Source: Auanema rhodensis (lineage: Eukaryota; Nematoda; Chromadorea; Rhabditida; Rhabditidae). From it: a DNA stretch of 64,000 nt. Shown here in pieces: positions 42,925 to 55,563 of this stretch. Made by a program: the position numbers and the translations under genes. Each line of letters starts with the position of its first letter. The stretch's first letter is position 1. The notes under the pieces are model-generated. The model was not told where the DNA came from. It saw nothing but the letters and a program-made list of their open reading frames with translations, and searched no databases. Location of the stretch: assembly GCA_964057225.1 (NCBI GenBank), contig OZ059897.1, forward strand, positions 10,168,001 to 10,232,000, in the 5' to 3' direction.

Positions 42925-43184
42925 CGATATTACAACAACTTAACAAAGTTAGTGTGTTCATTGTTAATGAATTGAACTAAGATTCTTCAATTTCTGTGTG
43001 ACAACATGAAAATTCTAATTCAATGAACAGAAATTGAATTTCGTCTTTATTTTTGAAAACAATACAGTTGATTGAACGTGATTAAATCGAAAATTGTTAG
43101 AACTTAAATAAGTATTTGAATTAAACAAATCTAAGATGACAAGCAAGCAATATGTTTATAGCATTTTAATTTCAAAACAAAAAA

Positions 43185-43256
43185 TGCCCAAGACAGGAAT
43201 CGAACCTGTGTCGCCACGGCCACAACGTGGAGTACTAACCACTATACTACTTGGGC
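43185..43256 (-). tRNA. tRNA-His: tRNA-His(GTG) R66
   Basis: Class C. Confidence 0.96.
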
Positions 43257-43516
43257 CGATATTTCAACAACTAAACAAAGTTATTGTGTTCGTTGTTACT
43301 GAAATGAACTAAGATTCTTCATTTCCTGTGTGACAACATGAAAATTCTAATTCAATGAACAGAAATTGAATTTTGTCTTTATTTTTGAAAACAATACAGT
43401 TAATTGAACGTGATTTAATCGAAAATTGTTGGAACTTAAATAAGTATTTAAATTAAACAAATCTAACATGACAAGCAAGCAATAATTTCATAGCATTTAA
43501 ATTTCAAAACAAAAAA

Positions 43517-43588
43517 TGCCCAAGACAGGAATCGAACCTGTGTCGCCACGGCCACAACGTGGAGTACTAACCACTATACTACTTGGGC
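43517..43588 (-). tRNA. tRNA-His: tRNA-His(GTG) R67
   Basis: Class C. Confidence 0.96.
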
Positions 43589-43848
43589 CGATATTACAAC
43601 AACTTAACAGAGTTAGTGTGTTCATTGTTACTGAAATGAACTGAAATTCTTCAATTTCTGTGTGACAACATGAAAATTCTAATTCAATGAACAGAAATAG
43701 AATTTTGTTTTTATTTTTGAAAACAATACGGTTGATTGAACGTGATTAAATCGAAAATTGTTAGAACTTGAATAAGTATTCAAATTAAAGAAATCTAACA
43801 TGACAAATAAGCAATAATTTTATAGCATTTAAATTTCAAAACAAAAAA

Positions 43849-43920
43849 TGCCCAAGACAGGAATCGAATCTGTGTCGCCACGGCCACAACGTGGAGTACT
43901 AACCACTATATTACTTGGGC
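43849..43920 (-). tRNA. tRNA-His: tRNA-His(GTG) R68
   Basis: Class D. Confidence 0.8.
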
Positions 43921-44181
43921 CGATATTACAACAACTTAACAAAGTTAGTGTGTTCATTGTTAATGAATTGAACTAAGATTCTTCAATTTCTGTGTGACAA
44001 CATGAAAATTCTAATTCAATGACCAGAAATTGAATGATGTCTTTATTTTTGAAAACAATACAGTTGATTGAACGTGATTAAATCGAAAATTGTTAGAACT
44101 TAAATAAGTATTTGAATTAAACAAATCTAACATGACAAGCAAGCAATATGTTTATAGCATTTTAATTTCAAAACAAAAAAA

Positions 44182-44253
44182 TGCCCAAGACAGGAATCAA
44201 ACCTGTGTCGCCACGGCCACAACGTGGAGTACTAACCACTATATTACTTGGGC
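44182..44253 (-). tRNA. tRNA-His: tRNA-His(GTG) R69
   Basis: Class F. Confidence 0.7.
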
Positions 44254-44514
44254 CGATATTACAACAACTTAACAAAGTTAGTGTGTTCATTGTTAATGAA
44301 TTGAACTAAGATTCTTCAATTTCTGTGTGACAACATGAAAATTCTAATTCAATGACCAGAAATTGAATGATGTCTTTATTTTTAAAAACAATACAGTTGA
44401 TTGAACGTGATTAAATCGAAAATTGTTAGAACTGAAATAAGTATTTGAATTAAACAAATCTAACATGACAAGCAAGCAATATGTTTATAGCATTTTAATT
44501 TCAAAACAAAAAAA

Positions 44515-44586
44515 TGCCCAAGACAGGAATCGAACCTGTGTCGCCACGGCCACAACGTGGAGTACTAACCACGATACTTTATGGGC
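44515..44586 (-). pseudogene. tRNA-His pseudogene R70
   Basis: Class H. Confidence 0.7.
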
Positions 44587-44845
44587 CGGTATTACAACAA
44601 CTTAACAAAATTAGTCTGTTCATTGTTACTGAAAAGAACTAAGATTCTTCAATTTCTGTGTGACTACATGAAAATTCTAATTCAATGAACAGAAATTGAA
44701 TTTTGTCTTTATTTTGAAAACAATACGGTTGATTGAACGTGATTAAATCGAAAATTGTTAGAACTTGAATAAGTATTTGAATTAAACAAATCTAACATGA
44801 CAAGCAAGCAATATGTTTATAGCATTTAAATTTCAGAACAAAAAA

Positions 44846-44917
44846 TGCCCAAGACAGGAATCGAATCTGTGTCGCCACGGCCACAACGTGGAGTACTAAC
44901 CACGATACTTTATGGGC
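44846..44917 (-). pseudogene. tRNA-His pseudogene R71
   Basis: Class H plus G53A. Confidence 0.7.
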
Positions 44918-45177
44918 CGGTATTACAACAACTAAACAAAGTTATTGTGTTCATTGTTACTGAATTGAACTAAGATTCTTCAATTTCTGTGTGACAACAT
45001 GAAAATTCTAATTCAATGACCAGAAATTGAAAGATGTCTTCATTTTTGAAAACAATACTGTTAATTGAACGTGATTAAATCGAAAATTGTTAGAACTTAA
45101 ATAAGTATTTGAATTAAACAAATCTAACATGACAAGCAAGCAATATGTTTATAGCATTTTAATTTTAAAACAAAAAA

Positions 45178-45249
45178 TGCCCAAGACAGGAATCGAACCT
45201 GTGTCGCCACGGCCACAACGTGGAGTACTAACCACGATACTTTATGGGC
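45178..45249 (-). pseudogene. tRNA-His pseudogene R72
   Basis: Class H. Confidence 0.7.
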
Positions 45250-45510
45250 CGGTATTACAACAACTAAACAAAGTTATTGTGTTCATTGTTACTGAATTGA
45301 ACTAAGATTCTTCAATTTCTGTGTGACAACATGAAAATTCTAATTCAATGACCAGAAATTGAATGATGTCTTTATTTTTGAAAACAATACAGTTGATTGA
45401 ACGTGATTAAATCGAAAATTGTTAGAACTTAAATAAGTATTTGAATTAAACAAATCTAACATGACAAGCAAGCAATATGTTTATAGCATTTTAATTTCAA
45501 AACAAAAAAA

Positions 45511-45582
45511 TGCCCAAGACAGGAATCGAACCTGTGTCGCCACGGCCACAACGTGGAGTACTAACCACTATATTACTTGGGC
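45511..45582 (-). tRNA. tRNA-His: tRNA-His(GTG) R73
   Basis: Class E. Confidence 0.88.
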
Positions 45583-45842
45583 CGATATTACAACAACTTA
45601 ACAAAGTTAGTGTGTTCATTGTTAATGAATTGAACTAAGATTCTTCAATTTCTGTGTGACAACATGAAAATTCTAATTCAATGAACAGAAATTGAATTTT
45701 GTCTTTATTTTTGAAAACAATACAGTTGATTGAACGTGATTAAATCGAAAATTGTTAGAACTTAAATAAGTATTTGAATTAAACAAATCTAAGATGACAA
45801 GCAAGCAATATGTTTATAGCATTTTAATTTCAAAACAAAAAA

Positions 45843-45914
45843 TGCCCAAGACAGGAATCGAACCTGTGTCGCCACGGCCACAACGTGGAGTACTAACCAC
45901 TATACTACTTGGGC
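45843..45914 (-). tRNA. tRNA-His: tRNA-His(GTG) R74
   Basis: Class C. Confidence 0.96.
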
Positions 45915-46174
45915 CGATATTTCAACAACTAAACAAAGTTATTGTGTTCGTTGTTACTGAAATGAACTAAGATTCTTCATTTCCTGTGTGACAACATGAA
46001 AATTCTAATTCAATGAACAGAAATTGAATTTTGTCTTTATTTTTGAAAACAATACAGTTAATTGAACGTGATTTAATCGAAAATTGTTGGAACTTAAATA
46101 AGTATTTAAATTAAACAAATCTAACATGACAAGCAAGCAATAATTTCATAGCATTTAAATTTCAAAACAAAAAA

Positions 46175-46246
46175 TGCCCAAGACAGGAATCGAACCTGTG
46201 TCGCCACGGCCACAACGTGGAGTACTAACCACTATACTACTTGGGC
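46175..46246 (-). tRNA. tRNA-His: tRNA-His(GTG) R75
   Basis: Class C. Confidence 0.96.
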
Positions 46247-46506
46247 CGATATTACAACAACTTAACAGAGTTAGTGTGTTCATTGTTACTGAAATGAACT
46301 GAAATTCTTCAATTTCTGTGTGACAACATGAAAATTCTAATTCAATGAACAGAAATAGAATTTTGTTTTTATTTTTGAAAACAATACGGTTGATTGAACG
46401 TGATTAAATCGAAAATTGTTAGAACTTGAATAAGTATTCAAATTAAAGAAATCTAACATGACAAATAAGCAATAATTTTATAGCATTTAAATTTCAAAAC
46501 AAAAAA

Positions 46507-46578
46507 TGCCCAAGACAGGAATCGAATCTGTGTCGCCACGGCCACAACGTGGAGTACTAACCACTATATTACTTGGGC
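46507..46578 (-). tRNA. tRNA-His: tRNA-His(GTG) R76
   Basis: Class D. Confidence 0.8.
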
Positions 46579-46839
46579 CGATATTACAACAACTTAACAA
46601 AGTTAGTGTGTTCATTGTTAATGAATTGAACTAAGATTCTTCAATTTCTGTGTGACAACATGAAAATTCTAATTCAATGACCAGAAATTGAATGATGTCT
46701 TTATTTTTGAAAACAATACAGTTGATTGAACGTGATTAAATCGAAAATTGTTAGAACTTAAATAAGTATTTGAATTAAACAAATCTAACATGACAAGCAA
46801 GCAATATGTTTATAGCATTTTAATTTCAAAACAAAAAAA

Positions 46840-46911
46840 TGCCCAAGACAGGAATCAAACCTGTGTCGCCACGGCCACAACGTGGAGTACTAACCACTAT
46901 ATTACTTGGGC
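46840..46911 (-). tRNA. tRNA-His: tRNA-His(GTG) R77
   Basis: Class F. Confidence 0.7.
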
Positions 46912-47172
46912 CGATATTACAACAACTTAACAAAGTTAGTGTGTTCATTGTTAATGAATTGAACTAAGATTCTTCAATTTCTGTGTGACAACATGAAAAT
47001 TCTAATTCAATGACCAGAAATTGAATGATGTCTTTATTTTTAAAAACAATACAGTTGATTGAACGTGATTAAATCGAAAATTGTTAGAACTGAAATAAGT
47101 ATTTGAATTAAACAAATCTAACATGACAAGCAAGCAATATGTTTATAGCATTTTAATTTCAAAACAAAAAAA

Positions 47173-47244
47173 TGCCCAAGACAGGAATCGAACCTGTGTC
47201 GCCACGGCCACAACGTGGAGTACTAACCACTATACTACTTGGGC
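47173..47244 (-). tRNA. tRNA-His: tRNA-His(GTG) R78
   Basis: Class C, leader ending CCG. Confidence 0.95.
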
Positions 47245-47504
47245 CGGTATTACAACAACTTATTAAAGTTAGTGTGTTCAGTGTTACTGAATTGAACTAA
47301 GATTCTTCATTTCCTGTGTGACAACATGAAAATTCTAATTCAATGAACAGAAATTGAATTTTGTCTTTATTTTTGAAAACAATACGGTTGATTGAACGTG
47401 ATTAAATCGAAAATTGTTAGAACTTGAATAAGTATTTGAATTAAACAAATCTAACATGACAAGCAAGCAATATGTTTATAGCATTTAAATTTCAGAACAA
47501 AAAA

Positions 47505-47576
47505 TGCCCTAGACAGAAATCGAATCTGTGTCGCCACGGCCACAACGTGGAGTACTAACCACTATATTACTTGGGC
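47505..47576 (-). tRNA. tRNA-His: tRNA-His(GTG) R79
   Basis: Class G with C61T. Confidence 0.7.
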
Positions 47577-47835
47577 CGATATTACAACAACTTAACAAAA
47601 TTAGTGTGTTCATTGTTACTGAAATGAACTAAGATTCTTCAATTTCTGTGTGACAACATGAAAATTCTAATTCAATGAACAGAAATTGAATTTTGTCTTT
47701 ATTTTGAAAACAATACGGTTGATTGAACGTGATTAAATCGAAAATTGTTAGAACTTGAATAAGTATTTGAATTAAACAAATCTAACATGACAAGCAAGCA
47801 ATATGTTTATAGCATTTAAATTTCAGAACAAAAAA

Positions 47836-47907
47836 TGCCCTAGACAGAAATCGAATCTGTGTCGCCACGGCCACAACGTGGAGTACTAACCACTATATTA
47901 CTTGGGC
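47836..47907 (-). tRNA. tRNA-His: tRNA-His(GTG) R80
   Basis: Class G with C61T. Confidence 0.7.
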
Positions 47908-48167
47908 CGATATTACAACAACTTAACAAAATTAGTCTGTTCATTGTTACTGAAAAGAACTAAGATTCTTCAATTTCTGTGTGACTACATGAAAATTCTA
48001 ATTCAATGACCAGAAATTGAAAGATGTCTTCATTTTTGAAAACAATACTGTTAGTTGAACGTGATTAAATCGAAAATTGTTAGAACTTAAATAAGTATTT
48101 GAATTAAACAAATCTAACATGACAAGCAAGCAATATGTTTATAGCATTTTAATTTCAAAACAAAAAA

Positions 48168-48239
48168 TGCCCAAGACAGGAATCGAACCTGTGTCGCCAC
48201 GGCCACAACGTGGAGTACTAACCACGATACTTTATGGGC
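48168..48239 (-). pseudogene. tRNA-His pseudogene R81
   Basis: Class H. Confidence 0.7.
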
Positions 48240-48499
48240 CGGTATTACAACAACTAAACAAAGTTATTGTGTTCATTGTTACTGAATTGAACTAAGATTC
48301 TTCAATTTCTGTGTGACAACATGAAAATTCTAATTCAATGACCAGAAATTGAAAGATGTCTTCATTTTTGAAAACAATACTGTTAATTGAACGTGATTAA
48401 ATCGAAAATTGTTAGAACTTAAATAAGTATTTGAATTAAACAAATCTAACATGACAAGCAAGCAATATGTTTATAGCATTTTAATTTTAAAACAAAAAA

Positions 48500-48571
48500 T
48501 GCCCAAGACAGGAATCGAACCTGTGTCGCCACGGCCACAACGTGGAGTACTAACCACGATACTTTATGGGC
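48500..48571 (-). pseudogene. tRNA-His pseudogene R82
   Basis: Class H. Confidence 0.7.
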
Positions 48572-48831
48572 CGGTATTACAACAACTAAACAAAGTTATT
48601 GTGTTCATTGTTACTGAATTGAACTAAGATTCTTCAATTTCTGTGTGACAACATGAAAATTCTAATTCAATGAACAGAAATTGAATTTTGTCTTTATTTT
48701 TGAAAACAATACAGTTGATTGAACGTGATTAAATCGAAAATTGTTAGAACTTAAATAAGTATTTGAATTAAACAAATCTAACATGACAAGCAAGCAATAT
48801 GTTTATAGCATTTTAATTTCAAAACAAAAAA

Positions 48832-48903
48832 TGCCCAAGACAGGAATCGAACCTGTGTCGCCACGGCCACAACGTGGAGTACTAACCACTATACTACTTG
48901 GCT
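48832..48903 (-). pseudogene. tRNA-His pseudogene R83, replaced leader
   Basis: Class K, copy of R64 at the end of the second 6.3-kb superunit. Confidence 0.6.
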
Positions 48904-49178
48904 AAACACAGAAGAATCTAACATTACAACAACTTAACAAAATTAGTGTGTTCATTGTTACTGAAATGAACTAAGATTATTCAATTTCTGTGTGACTACA
49001 TGAAAATTCTAATTCAATGACCAGAAATTGAAAGATGTCTTTATTTTTGAAAACAATACAGTTGATTGAACGTGATTAAATCGAAAATTGTTAGAACTTA
49101 AATAAGTATTTGAATTAAACAAATCTAAGATGACAAGCAAGCAATATGTTTATAGCATTTTAATTTCAAAACAAAAAA

Positions 49179-49250
49179 TGCCCAAGACAGGAATCGAACC
49201 TGTGTCGCCACGGCCACAACGTGGAGTACTAACCACTATACTACTTGGGC
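49179..49250 (-). tRNA. tRNA-His: tRNA-His(GTG) R84
   Basis: Class C. Confidence 0.96.
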
Positions 49251-49510
49251 CGATATTTCAACAACTAAACAAAGTTATTGTGTTCGTTGTTACTGAAATG
49301 AACTAAGATTCTTCATTTCCTGTGTGACAACATGAAAATTCTAATTCAATGAACAGAAATTGAATTTTGTCTTTATTTTTGAAAACAATACAGTTAATTG
49401 AACGTGATTTAATCGAAAATTGTTGGAACTTAAATAAGTATTTAAATTAAACAAATCTAACATGACAAGCAAGCAATAATTTCATAGCATTTAAATTTCA
49501 AAACAAAAAA

Positions 49511-49582
49511 TGCCCAAGACAGGAATCGAACCTGTGTCGCCACGGCCACAACGTGGAGTACTAACCACTATACTACTTGGGC
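49511..49582 (-). tRNA. tRNA-His: tRNA-His(GTG) R85
   Basis: Class C. Confidence 0.96.
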
Positions 49583-49842
49583 CGATATTACAACAATTTA
49601 ACAGAGTTAGTGTGTTCATTGTTACTGAAATGAACTGAAATTCTTCAATTTCTGTGTGACAACATGAAAATTCTAATTCAATGAACAGAAATAGAATTTT
49701 GTTTTTATTTTTGAAAACAATACGGTTGATTGAACGTGATTAAATCGAAAATTGTTAGAACTTGAATAAGTATTCAAATTAAAGAAATCTAACATGACAA
49801 ATAAGCAATAATTTTATAGCATTTAAATTTCAAAACAAAAAA

Positions 49843-49914
49843 TGCCCAAGACAGGAATCGAATCTGTGTCGCCACGGCCACAACGTGGAGTACTAACCAC
49901 TATATTACTTGGGC
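49843..49914 (-). tRNA. tRNA-His: tRNA-His(GTG) R86
   Basis: Class D. Confidence 0.8.
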
Positions 49915-50175
49915 CGATATTACAACAACTTAACAAAGTTAGTGTGTTCATTGTTAATGAATTGAACTAAGATTCTTCAATTTCTGTGTGACAACATGAA
50001 AATTCTAATTCAATGACCAGAAATTGAATGATGTCTTTATTTTTGAAAACAATACAGTTGATTGAACGTGATTAAATCGAAAATTGTTAGAACTTAAATA
50101 AGTATTTGAATTAAACAAATCTAACATGACAAGCAAGCAATATGTTTATAGCATTTTAATTTCAAAACAAAAAAA

Positions 50176-50247
50176 TGCCCAAGACAGGAATCAAACCTGT
50201 GTCGCCACGGCCACAACGTGGAGTACTAACCACTATATTACTTGGGC
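50176..50247 (-). tRNA. tRNA-His: tRNA-His(GTG) R87
   Basis: Class F. Confidence 0.7.
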
Positions 50248-50508
50248 CGATATTACAACAACTTAACAAAGTTAGTGTGTTCATTGTTAATGAATTGAAC
50301 TAAGATTCTTCAATTTCTGTGTGACAACATGAAAATTCTAATTCAATGACCAGAAATTGAATGATGTCTTTATTTTTAAAAACAATACAGTTGATTGAAC
50401 GTGATTAAATCGAAAATTGTTAGAACTTAAATAAGTATTTGAATTAAACAAATCTAACATGACAAGCAAGCAATATGTTTATAGCATTTTAATTTCAAAA
50501 CAAAAAAA

Positions 50509-50580
50509 TGCCCAAGACAGGAATCGAACCTGTGTCGCCACGGCCACAACGTGGAGTACTAACCACTATACTACTTGGGC
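50509..50580 (-). tRNA. tRNA-His: tRNA-His(GTG) R88
   Basis: Class C, leader ending CCG. Confidence 0.95.
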
Positions 50581-50840
50581 CGGTATTACAACAACTTATT
50601 AAAGTTAGTGTGTTCAGTGTTACTGAATTGAACTAAGATTCTTCATTTCCTGTGTGACAACATGAAAATTCTAATTCAATGAACAGAAATTGAATTTTGT
50701 CTTTATTTTTGAAAACAATACGGTTGATTGAACGTGATTAAATCGAAAATTGTTAGAACTTGAATAAGTATTTGAATTAAACAAATCTAACATGACAAGC
50801 AAGCAATATGTTTATAGCATTTAAATTTCAGAACAAAAAA

Positions 50841-50912
50841 TGCCCTAGACAGGAATCGAATCTGTGTCGCCACGGCCACAACGTGGAGTACTAACCACTA
50901 TATTACTTGGGC
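50841..50912 (-). tRNA. tRNA-His: tRNA-His(GTG) R89
   Basis: Class G without C61T: mismatches at 10-25, 53-61 and 5-68. Confidence 0.6.
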
Positions 50913-51171
50913 CGATATTACAACAACTTAACAAAATTAGTGTGTTCATTGTTACTGAAATGAACTAAGATTCTTCAATTTCTGTGTGACAACATGAAAA
51001 TTCTAATTCAATGAACAGAAATTGAATTTTGTCTTTATTTTGAAAACAATACGGTTGATTGAACGTGATTAAATCGAAAATTGTTAGAACTTAAATAAGT
51101 ATTTGAATTAAACAAATCTAACATGACAAGCAAGCAATATGTTTATAGCATTTTAATTTCAAAACAAAAAA

Positions 51172-51243
51172 TGCCCAAGACAGGAATCGAACCTGTGTCG
51201 CCACGGCCACAACGTGGAGTACTAACCACGATACTTTATGGGC
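51172..51243 (-). pseudogene. tRNA-His pseudogene R90
   Basis: Class H. Confidence 0.7.
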
Positions 51244-51503
51244 CGGTATTACAACAACTAAACAAAGTTATTGTGTTCATTGTTACTGAATTGAACTAAG
51301 ATTCTTCAATTTCTGTGTGACAACATGAAAATTCTAATTCAATGACCAGAAATTGAAAGATGTCTTCATTTTTGAAAACAATACTGTTAATTGAACGTGA
51401 TTAAATCGAAAATTGTTAGAACTTAAATAAGTATTTGAATTAAACAAATCTAACATGACAAGCAAGCAATATGTTTATAGCATTTTAATTTTAAAACAAA
51501 AAA

Positions 51504-51575
51504 TGCCCAAGACAGGAATCGAACCTGTGTCGCCACGGCCACAACGTGGAGTACTAACCACGATACTTTATGGGC
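51504..51575 (-). pseudogene. tRNA-His pseudogene R91
   Basis: Class H. Confidence 0.7.
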
Positions 51576-51836
51576 CGGTATTACAACAACTAAACAAAGT
51601 TATTGTGTTCATTGTTACTGAATTGAACTAAGATTCTTCAATTTCTGTGTGACAACATGAAAATTCTAATTCAATGACCAGAAATTGAAAGATGTCTTTA
51701 TTTTTGAAAACAATACAGTTGATTGAACGTGATTAAATCGAAAATTGTTAGAACTTAAATAAGTATTTGAATTAAACAAATCTAACATGACAAGCAAGCA
51801 ATATGTTTATAGCATTTTAATTTCAAAACAAAAAAA

Positions 51837-51908
51837 TGCCCAAGACAGGAATCGAACCTGTGTCGCCACGGCCACAACGTGGAGTACTAACCACTATACT
51901 ACTTGGGC
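51837..51908 (-). tRNA. tRNA-His: tRNA-His(GTG) R92
   Basis: Class C. Confidence 0.96.
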
Positions 51909-52169
51909 CGATATTACAACAACTTAACAAAGTTAGTGTGTTCATTGTTAATGAATTGAACTAAGATTCTTCAATTTCTGTGTGACAACATGAAAATTCT
52001 AATTCAATGACCAGAAATTGAATGATGTCTTTATTTTTGAAAACAATACAGTTGATTGAACGTGATTAAATCGAAAATTGTTAGAACTTAAATAAGTATT
52101 TGAATTAAACAAATCTAACATGACAAGCAAGCAATATGTTTATAGCATTTTAATTTCAAAACAAAAAAA

Positions 52170-52241
52170 TGCCCAAGACAGGAATCAAACCTGTGTCGCC
52201 ACGGCCACAACGTGGAGTACTAACCACTATATTACTTGGGC
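52170..52241 (-). tRNA. tRNA-His: tRNA-His(GTG) R93
   Basis: Class F. First gene of a 2,326-bp superunit. Confidence 0.7.
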
Positions 52242-52502
52242 CGATATTACAACAACTTAACAAAGTTAGTGTGTTCATTGTTAATGAATTGAACTAAGAT
52301 TCTTCAATTTCTGTGTGACAACATGAAAATTCTAATTCAATGACCAGAAATTGAATGATGTCTTTATTTTTAAAAACAATACAGTTGATTGAACGTGATT
52401 AAATCGAAAATTGTTAGAACTTAAATAAGTATTTGAATTAAACAAATCTAACATGACAAGCAAGCAATATGTTTATAGCATTTTAATTTCAAAACAAAAA
52501 AA

Positions 52503-52574
52503 TGCCCAAGACAGGAATCGAACCTGTGTCGCCACGGCCACAACGTGGAGTACTAACCACTATACTACTTGGGC
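52503..52574 (-). tRNA. tRNA-His: tRNA-His(GTG) R94
   Basis: Class C, leader ending CCG. Confidence 0.95.
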
Positions 52575-52834
52575 CGGTATTACAACAACTTATTAAAGTT
52601 AGTGTGTTCAGTGTTACTGAATTGAACTAAGATTCTTCATTTCCTGTGTGACAACATGAAAATTCTAATTCAATGAACAGAAATTGAATTTTGTCTTTAT
52701 TTTTGAAAACAATACGGTTGATTGAACGTGATTAAATCGAAAATTGTTAGAACTTGAATAAGTATTTGAATTAAACAAATCTAACATGACAAGCAAGCAA
52801 TATGTTTATAGCATTTAAATTTCAGAACAAAAAA

Positions 52835-52906
52835 TGCCCTAGACAGGAATCGAATCTGTGTCGCCACGGCCACAACGTGGAGTACTAACCACTATATTAC
52901 TTGGGC
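52835..52906 (-). tRNA. tRNA-His: tRNA-His(GTG) R95
   Basis: Class G without C61T. Confidence 0.6.
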
Positions 52907-53165
52907 CGATATTACAACAACTTAACAAAATTAGTGTGTTCATTGTTACTGAAATGAACTAAGATTCTTCAATTTCTGTGTGACAACATGAAAATTCTAA
53001 TTCAATGAACAGAAATTGAATTTTGTCTTTATTTTGAAAACAATACGGTTGATTGAACGTGATTAAATCGAAAATTGTTAGAACTTGAATAAGTATTTGA
53101 ATTAAACAAATCTAACATGACAAGCAAGCAATATGTTTATAGCATTTAAATTTCAGAACAAAAAA

Positions 53166-53237
53166 TGCCCAAGACAGGAATCGAATCTGTGTCGCCACGG
53201 CCACAACGTGGAGTACTAACCACTATATTACTTGGGC
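53166..53237 (-). tRNA. tRNA-His: tRNA-His(GTG) R96
   Basis: Class D. Confidence 0.8.
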
Positions 53238-53497
53238 CGATATTACAACAACTTAACAAAATTAGTCTGTTCATTGTTACTGAAAAGAACTAAGATTCTT
53301 CAATTTCTGTGTGACTACATGAAAATTCTAATTCAATGACCAGAAATTGAAAGATGTCTTCATTTTTGAAAACAATACTGTTAGTTGAACGTGATTAAAT
53401 CGAAAATTGTTAGAACTTAAATAAGTATTTGAATTAAACAAATCTAACATGACAAGCAAGCAATATGTTTATAGCATTTTAATTTCAAAACAAAAAA

Positions 53498-53569
53498 TGC
53501 CCAAGACAGGAATCGAACCTGTGTCGCCACGGCCACAACGTGGAGTACTAACCACGATACTTTATGGGC
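53498..53569 (-). pseudogene. tRNA-His pseudogene R97
   Basis: Class H. Confidence 0.7.
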
Positions 53570-53829
53570 CGGTATTACAACAACTAAACAAAGTTATTGT
53601 GTTCATTGTTACTGAATTGAACTAAGATTCTTCAATTTCTGTGTGACAACATGAAAATTCTAATTCAATGACCAGAAATTGAAAGATGTCTTCATTTTTG
53701 AAAACAATACTGTTAATTGAACGTGATTAAATCGAAAATTGTTAGAACTTAAATAAGTATTTGAATTAAACAAATCTAACATGACAAGCAAGCAATATGT
53801 TTATAGCATTTTAATTTTAAAACAAAAAA

Positions 53830-53901
53830 TGCCCAAGACAGGAATCGAACCTGTGTCGCCACGGCCACAACGTGGAGTACTAACCACGATACTTTATGGG
53901 C
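53830..53901 (-). pseudogene. tRNA-His pseudogene R98
   Basis: Class H. Confidence 0.7.
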
Positions 53902-54162
53902 CGGTATTACAACAACTAAACAAAGTTATTGTGTTCATTGTTACTGAATTGAACTAAGATTCTTCAATTTCTGTGTGACAACATGAAAATTCTAATTCAA
54001 TGACCAGAAATTGAAAGATGTCTTTATTTTTGAAAACAATACAGTTGATTGAACGTGATTAAATCGAAAATTGTTAGAACTTAAATAAGTATTTGAATTA
54101 AACAAATCTAACATGACAAGCAAGCAATATGTTTATAGCATTTTAATTTCAAAACAAAAAAA

Positions 54163-54234
54163 TGCCGAAGACAGGAATCGAACCTGTGTCGCCACGGCCA
54201 CAACGTGGAGTACTAACCACTATACTACTTGGGC
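54163..54234 (-). tRNA. tRNA-His: tRNA-His(GTG) R99
   Basis: Consensus except G69C, which mismatches C4 in the acceptor stem. This change is private to one copy. Confidence 0.75.
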
Positions 54235-54495
54235 CGATATTACAACAACTTAACAAAGTTAGTGTGTTCATTGTTAATGAATTGAACTAAGATTCTTCAA
54301 TTTCTGTGTGACAACATGAAAATTCTAATTCAATGACCAGAAATTGAATGATGTCTTTATTTTTGAAAACAATACAGTTGATTGAACGTGATTAAATCGA
54401 AAATTGTTAGAACTTAAATAAGTATTTGAATTAAACAAATCTAACATGACAAGCAAGCAATATGTTTATAGCATTTTAATTTCAAAACAAAAAAA

Positions 54496-54567
54496 TGCCC
54501 AAGACAGGAATCAAACCTGTGTCGCCACGGCCACAACGTGGAGTACTAACCACTATATTACTTGGGC
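54496..54567 (-). tRNA. tRNA-His: tRNA-His(GTG) R100
   Basis: Class F. Confidence 0.7.
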
Positions 54568-54828
54568 CGATATTACAACAACTTAACAAAGTTAGTGTGT
54601 TCATTGTTAATGAATTGAACTAAGATTCTTCAATTTCTGTGTGACAACATGAAAATTCTAATTCAATGACCAGAAATTGAATGATGTCTTTATTTTTAAA
54701 AACAATACAGTTGATTGAACGTGATTAAATCGAAAATTGTTAGAACTTAAATAAGTATTTGAATTAAACAAATCTAACATGACAAGCAAGCAATATGTTT
54801 ATAGCATTTTAATTTCAAAACAAAAAAA

Positions 54829-54900
54829 TGCCCAAGACAGGAATCGAACCTGTGTCGCCACGGCCACAACGTGGAGTACTAACCACTATACTACTTGGGC
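54829..54900 (-). tRNA. tRNA-His: tRNA-His(GTG) R101
   Basis: Class C, leader ending CCG. Confidence 0.95.
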
Positions 54901-55160
54901 CGGTATTACAACAACTTATTAAAGTTAGTGTGTTCAGTGTTACTGAATTGAACTAAGATTCTTCATTTCCTGTGTGACAACATGAAAATTCTAATTCAAT
55001 GAACAGAAATTGAATTTTGTCTTTATTTTTGAAAACAATACGGTTGATTGAACGTGATTAAATCGAAAATTGTTAGAACTTGAATAAGTATTTGAATTAA
55101 ACAAATCTAACATGACAAGCAAGCAATATGTTTATAGCATTTAAATTTCAGAACAAAAAA

Positions 55161-55232
55161 TGCCCTAGACAGGAATCGAATCTGTGTCGCCACGGCCACA
55201 ACGTGGAGTACTAACCACTATATTACTTGGGC
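55161..55232 (-). tRNA. tRNA-His: tRNA-His(GTG) R102
   Basis: Class G without C61T. Confidence 0.6.
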
Positions 55233-55491
55233 CGATATTACAACAACTTAACAAAATTAGTGTGTTCATTGTTACTGAAATGAACTAAGATTCTTCAATT
55301 TCTGTGTGACAACATGAAAATTCTAATTCAATGAACAGAAATTGAATTTTGTCTTTATTTTGAAAACAATACGGTTGATTGAACGTGATTAAATCGAAAA
55401 TTGTTAGAACTTGAATAAGTATTTGAATTAAACAAATCTAACATGACAAGCAAGCAATATGTTTATAGCATTTAAATTTCAGAACAAAAAA

Positions 55492-55563
55492 TGCCCAAGA
55501 CAGGAATCGAACCTGTGTCGCCACGGCCACAACGTGGAGTACTAACCACGATACTTTATGGGC
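55492..55563 (-). pseudogene. tRNA-His pseudogene R103
   Basis: Class H with the 3' flank normally found after class D, so it marks the deletion junction of the shortened superunit. Confidence 0.7.

Larger units (their letters stand above)
42853..49178 (-). repeat. Higher-order repeat, 6,326 bp, copy 2 (R65-R83)
   Basis: Repeats R46-R64 in the same 19-gene class order and spacing, down to spacer details such as GAATTTCGTC after the first gene. I noticed only rare single-base differences. Confidence 0.9.
52170..54495 (-). repeat. Higher-order repeat, 2,326 bp (R93-R99)
   Basis: Seven genes, F C G D H H then a near-consensus gene (R99). A shortened 1,662-bp version lacking two genes follows at 54496-56157. 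Confidence 0.85.
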
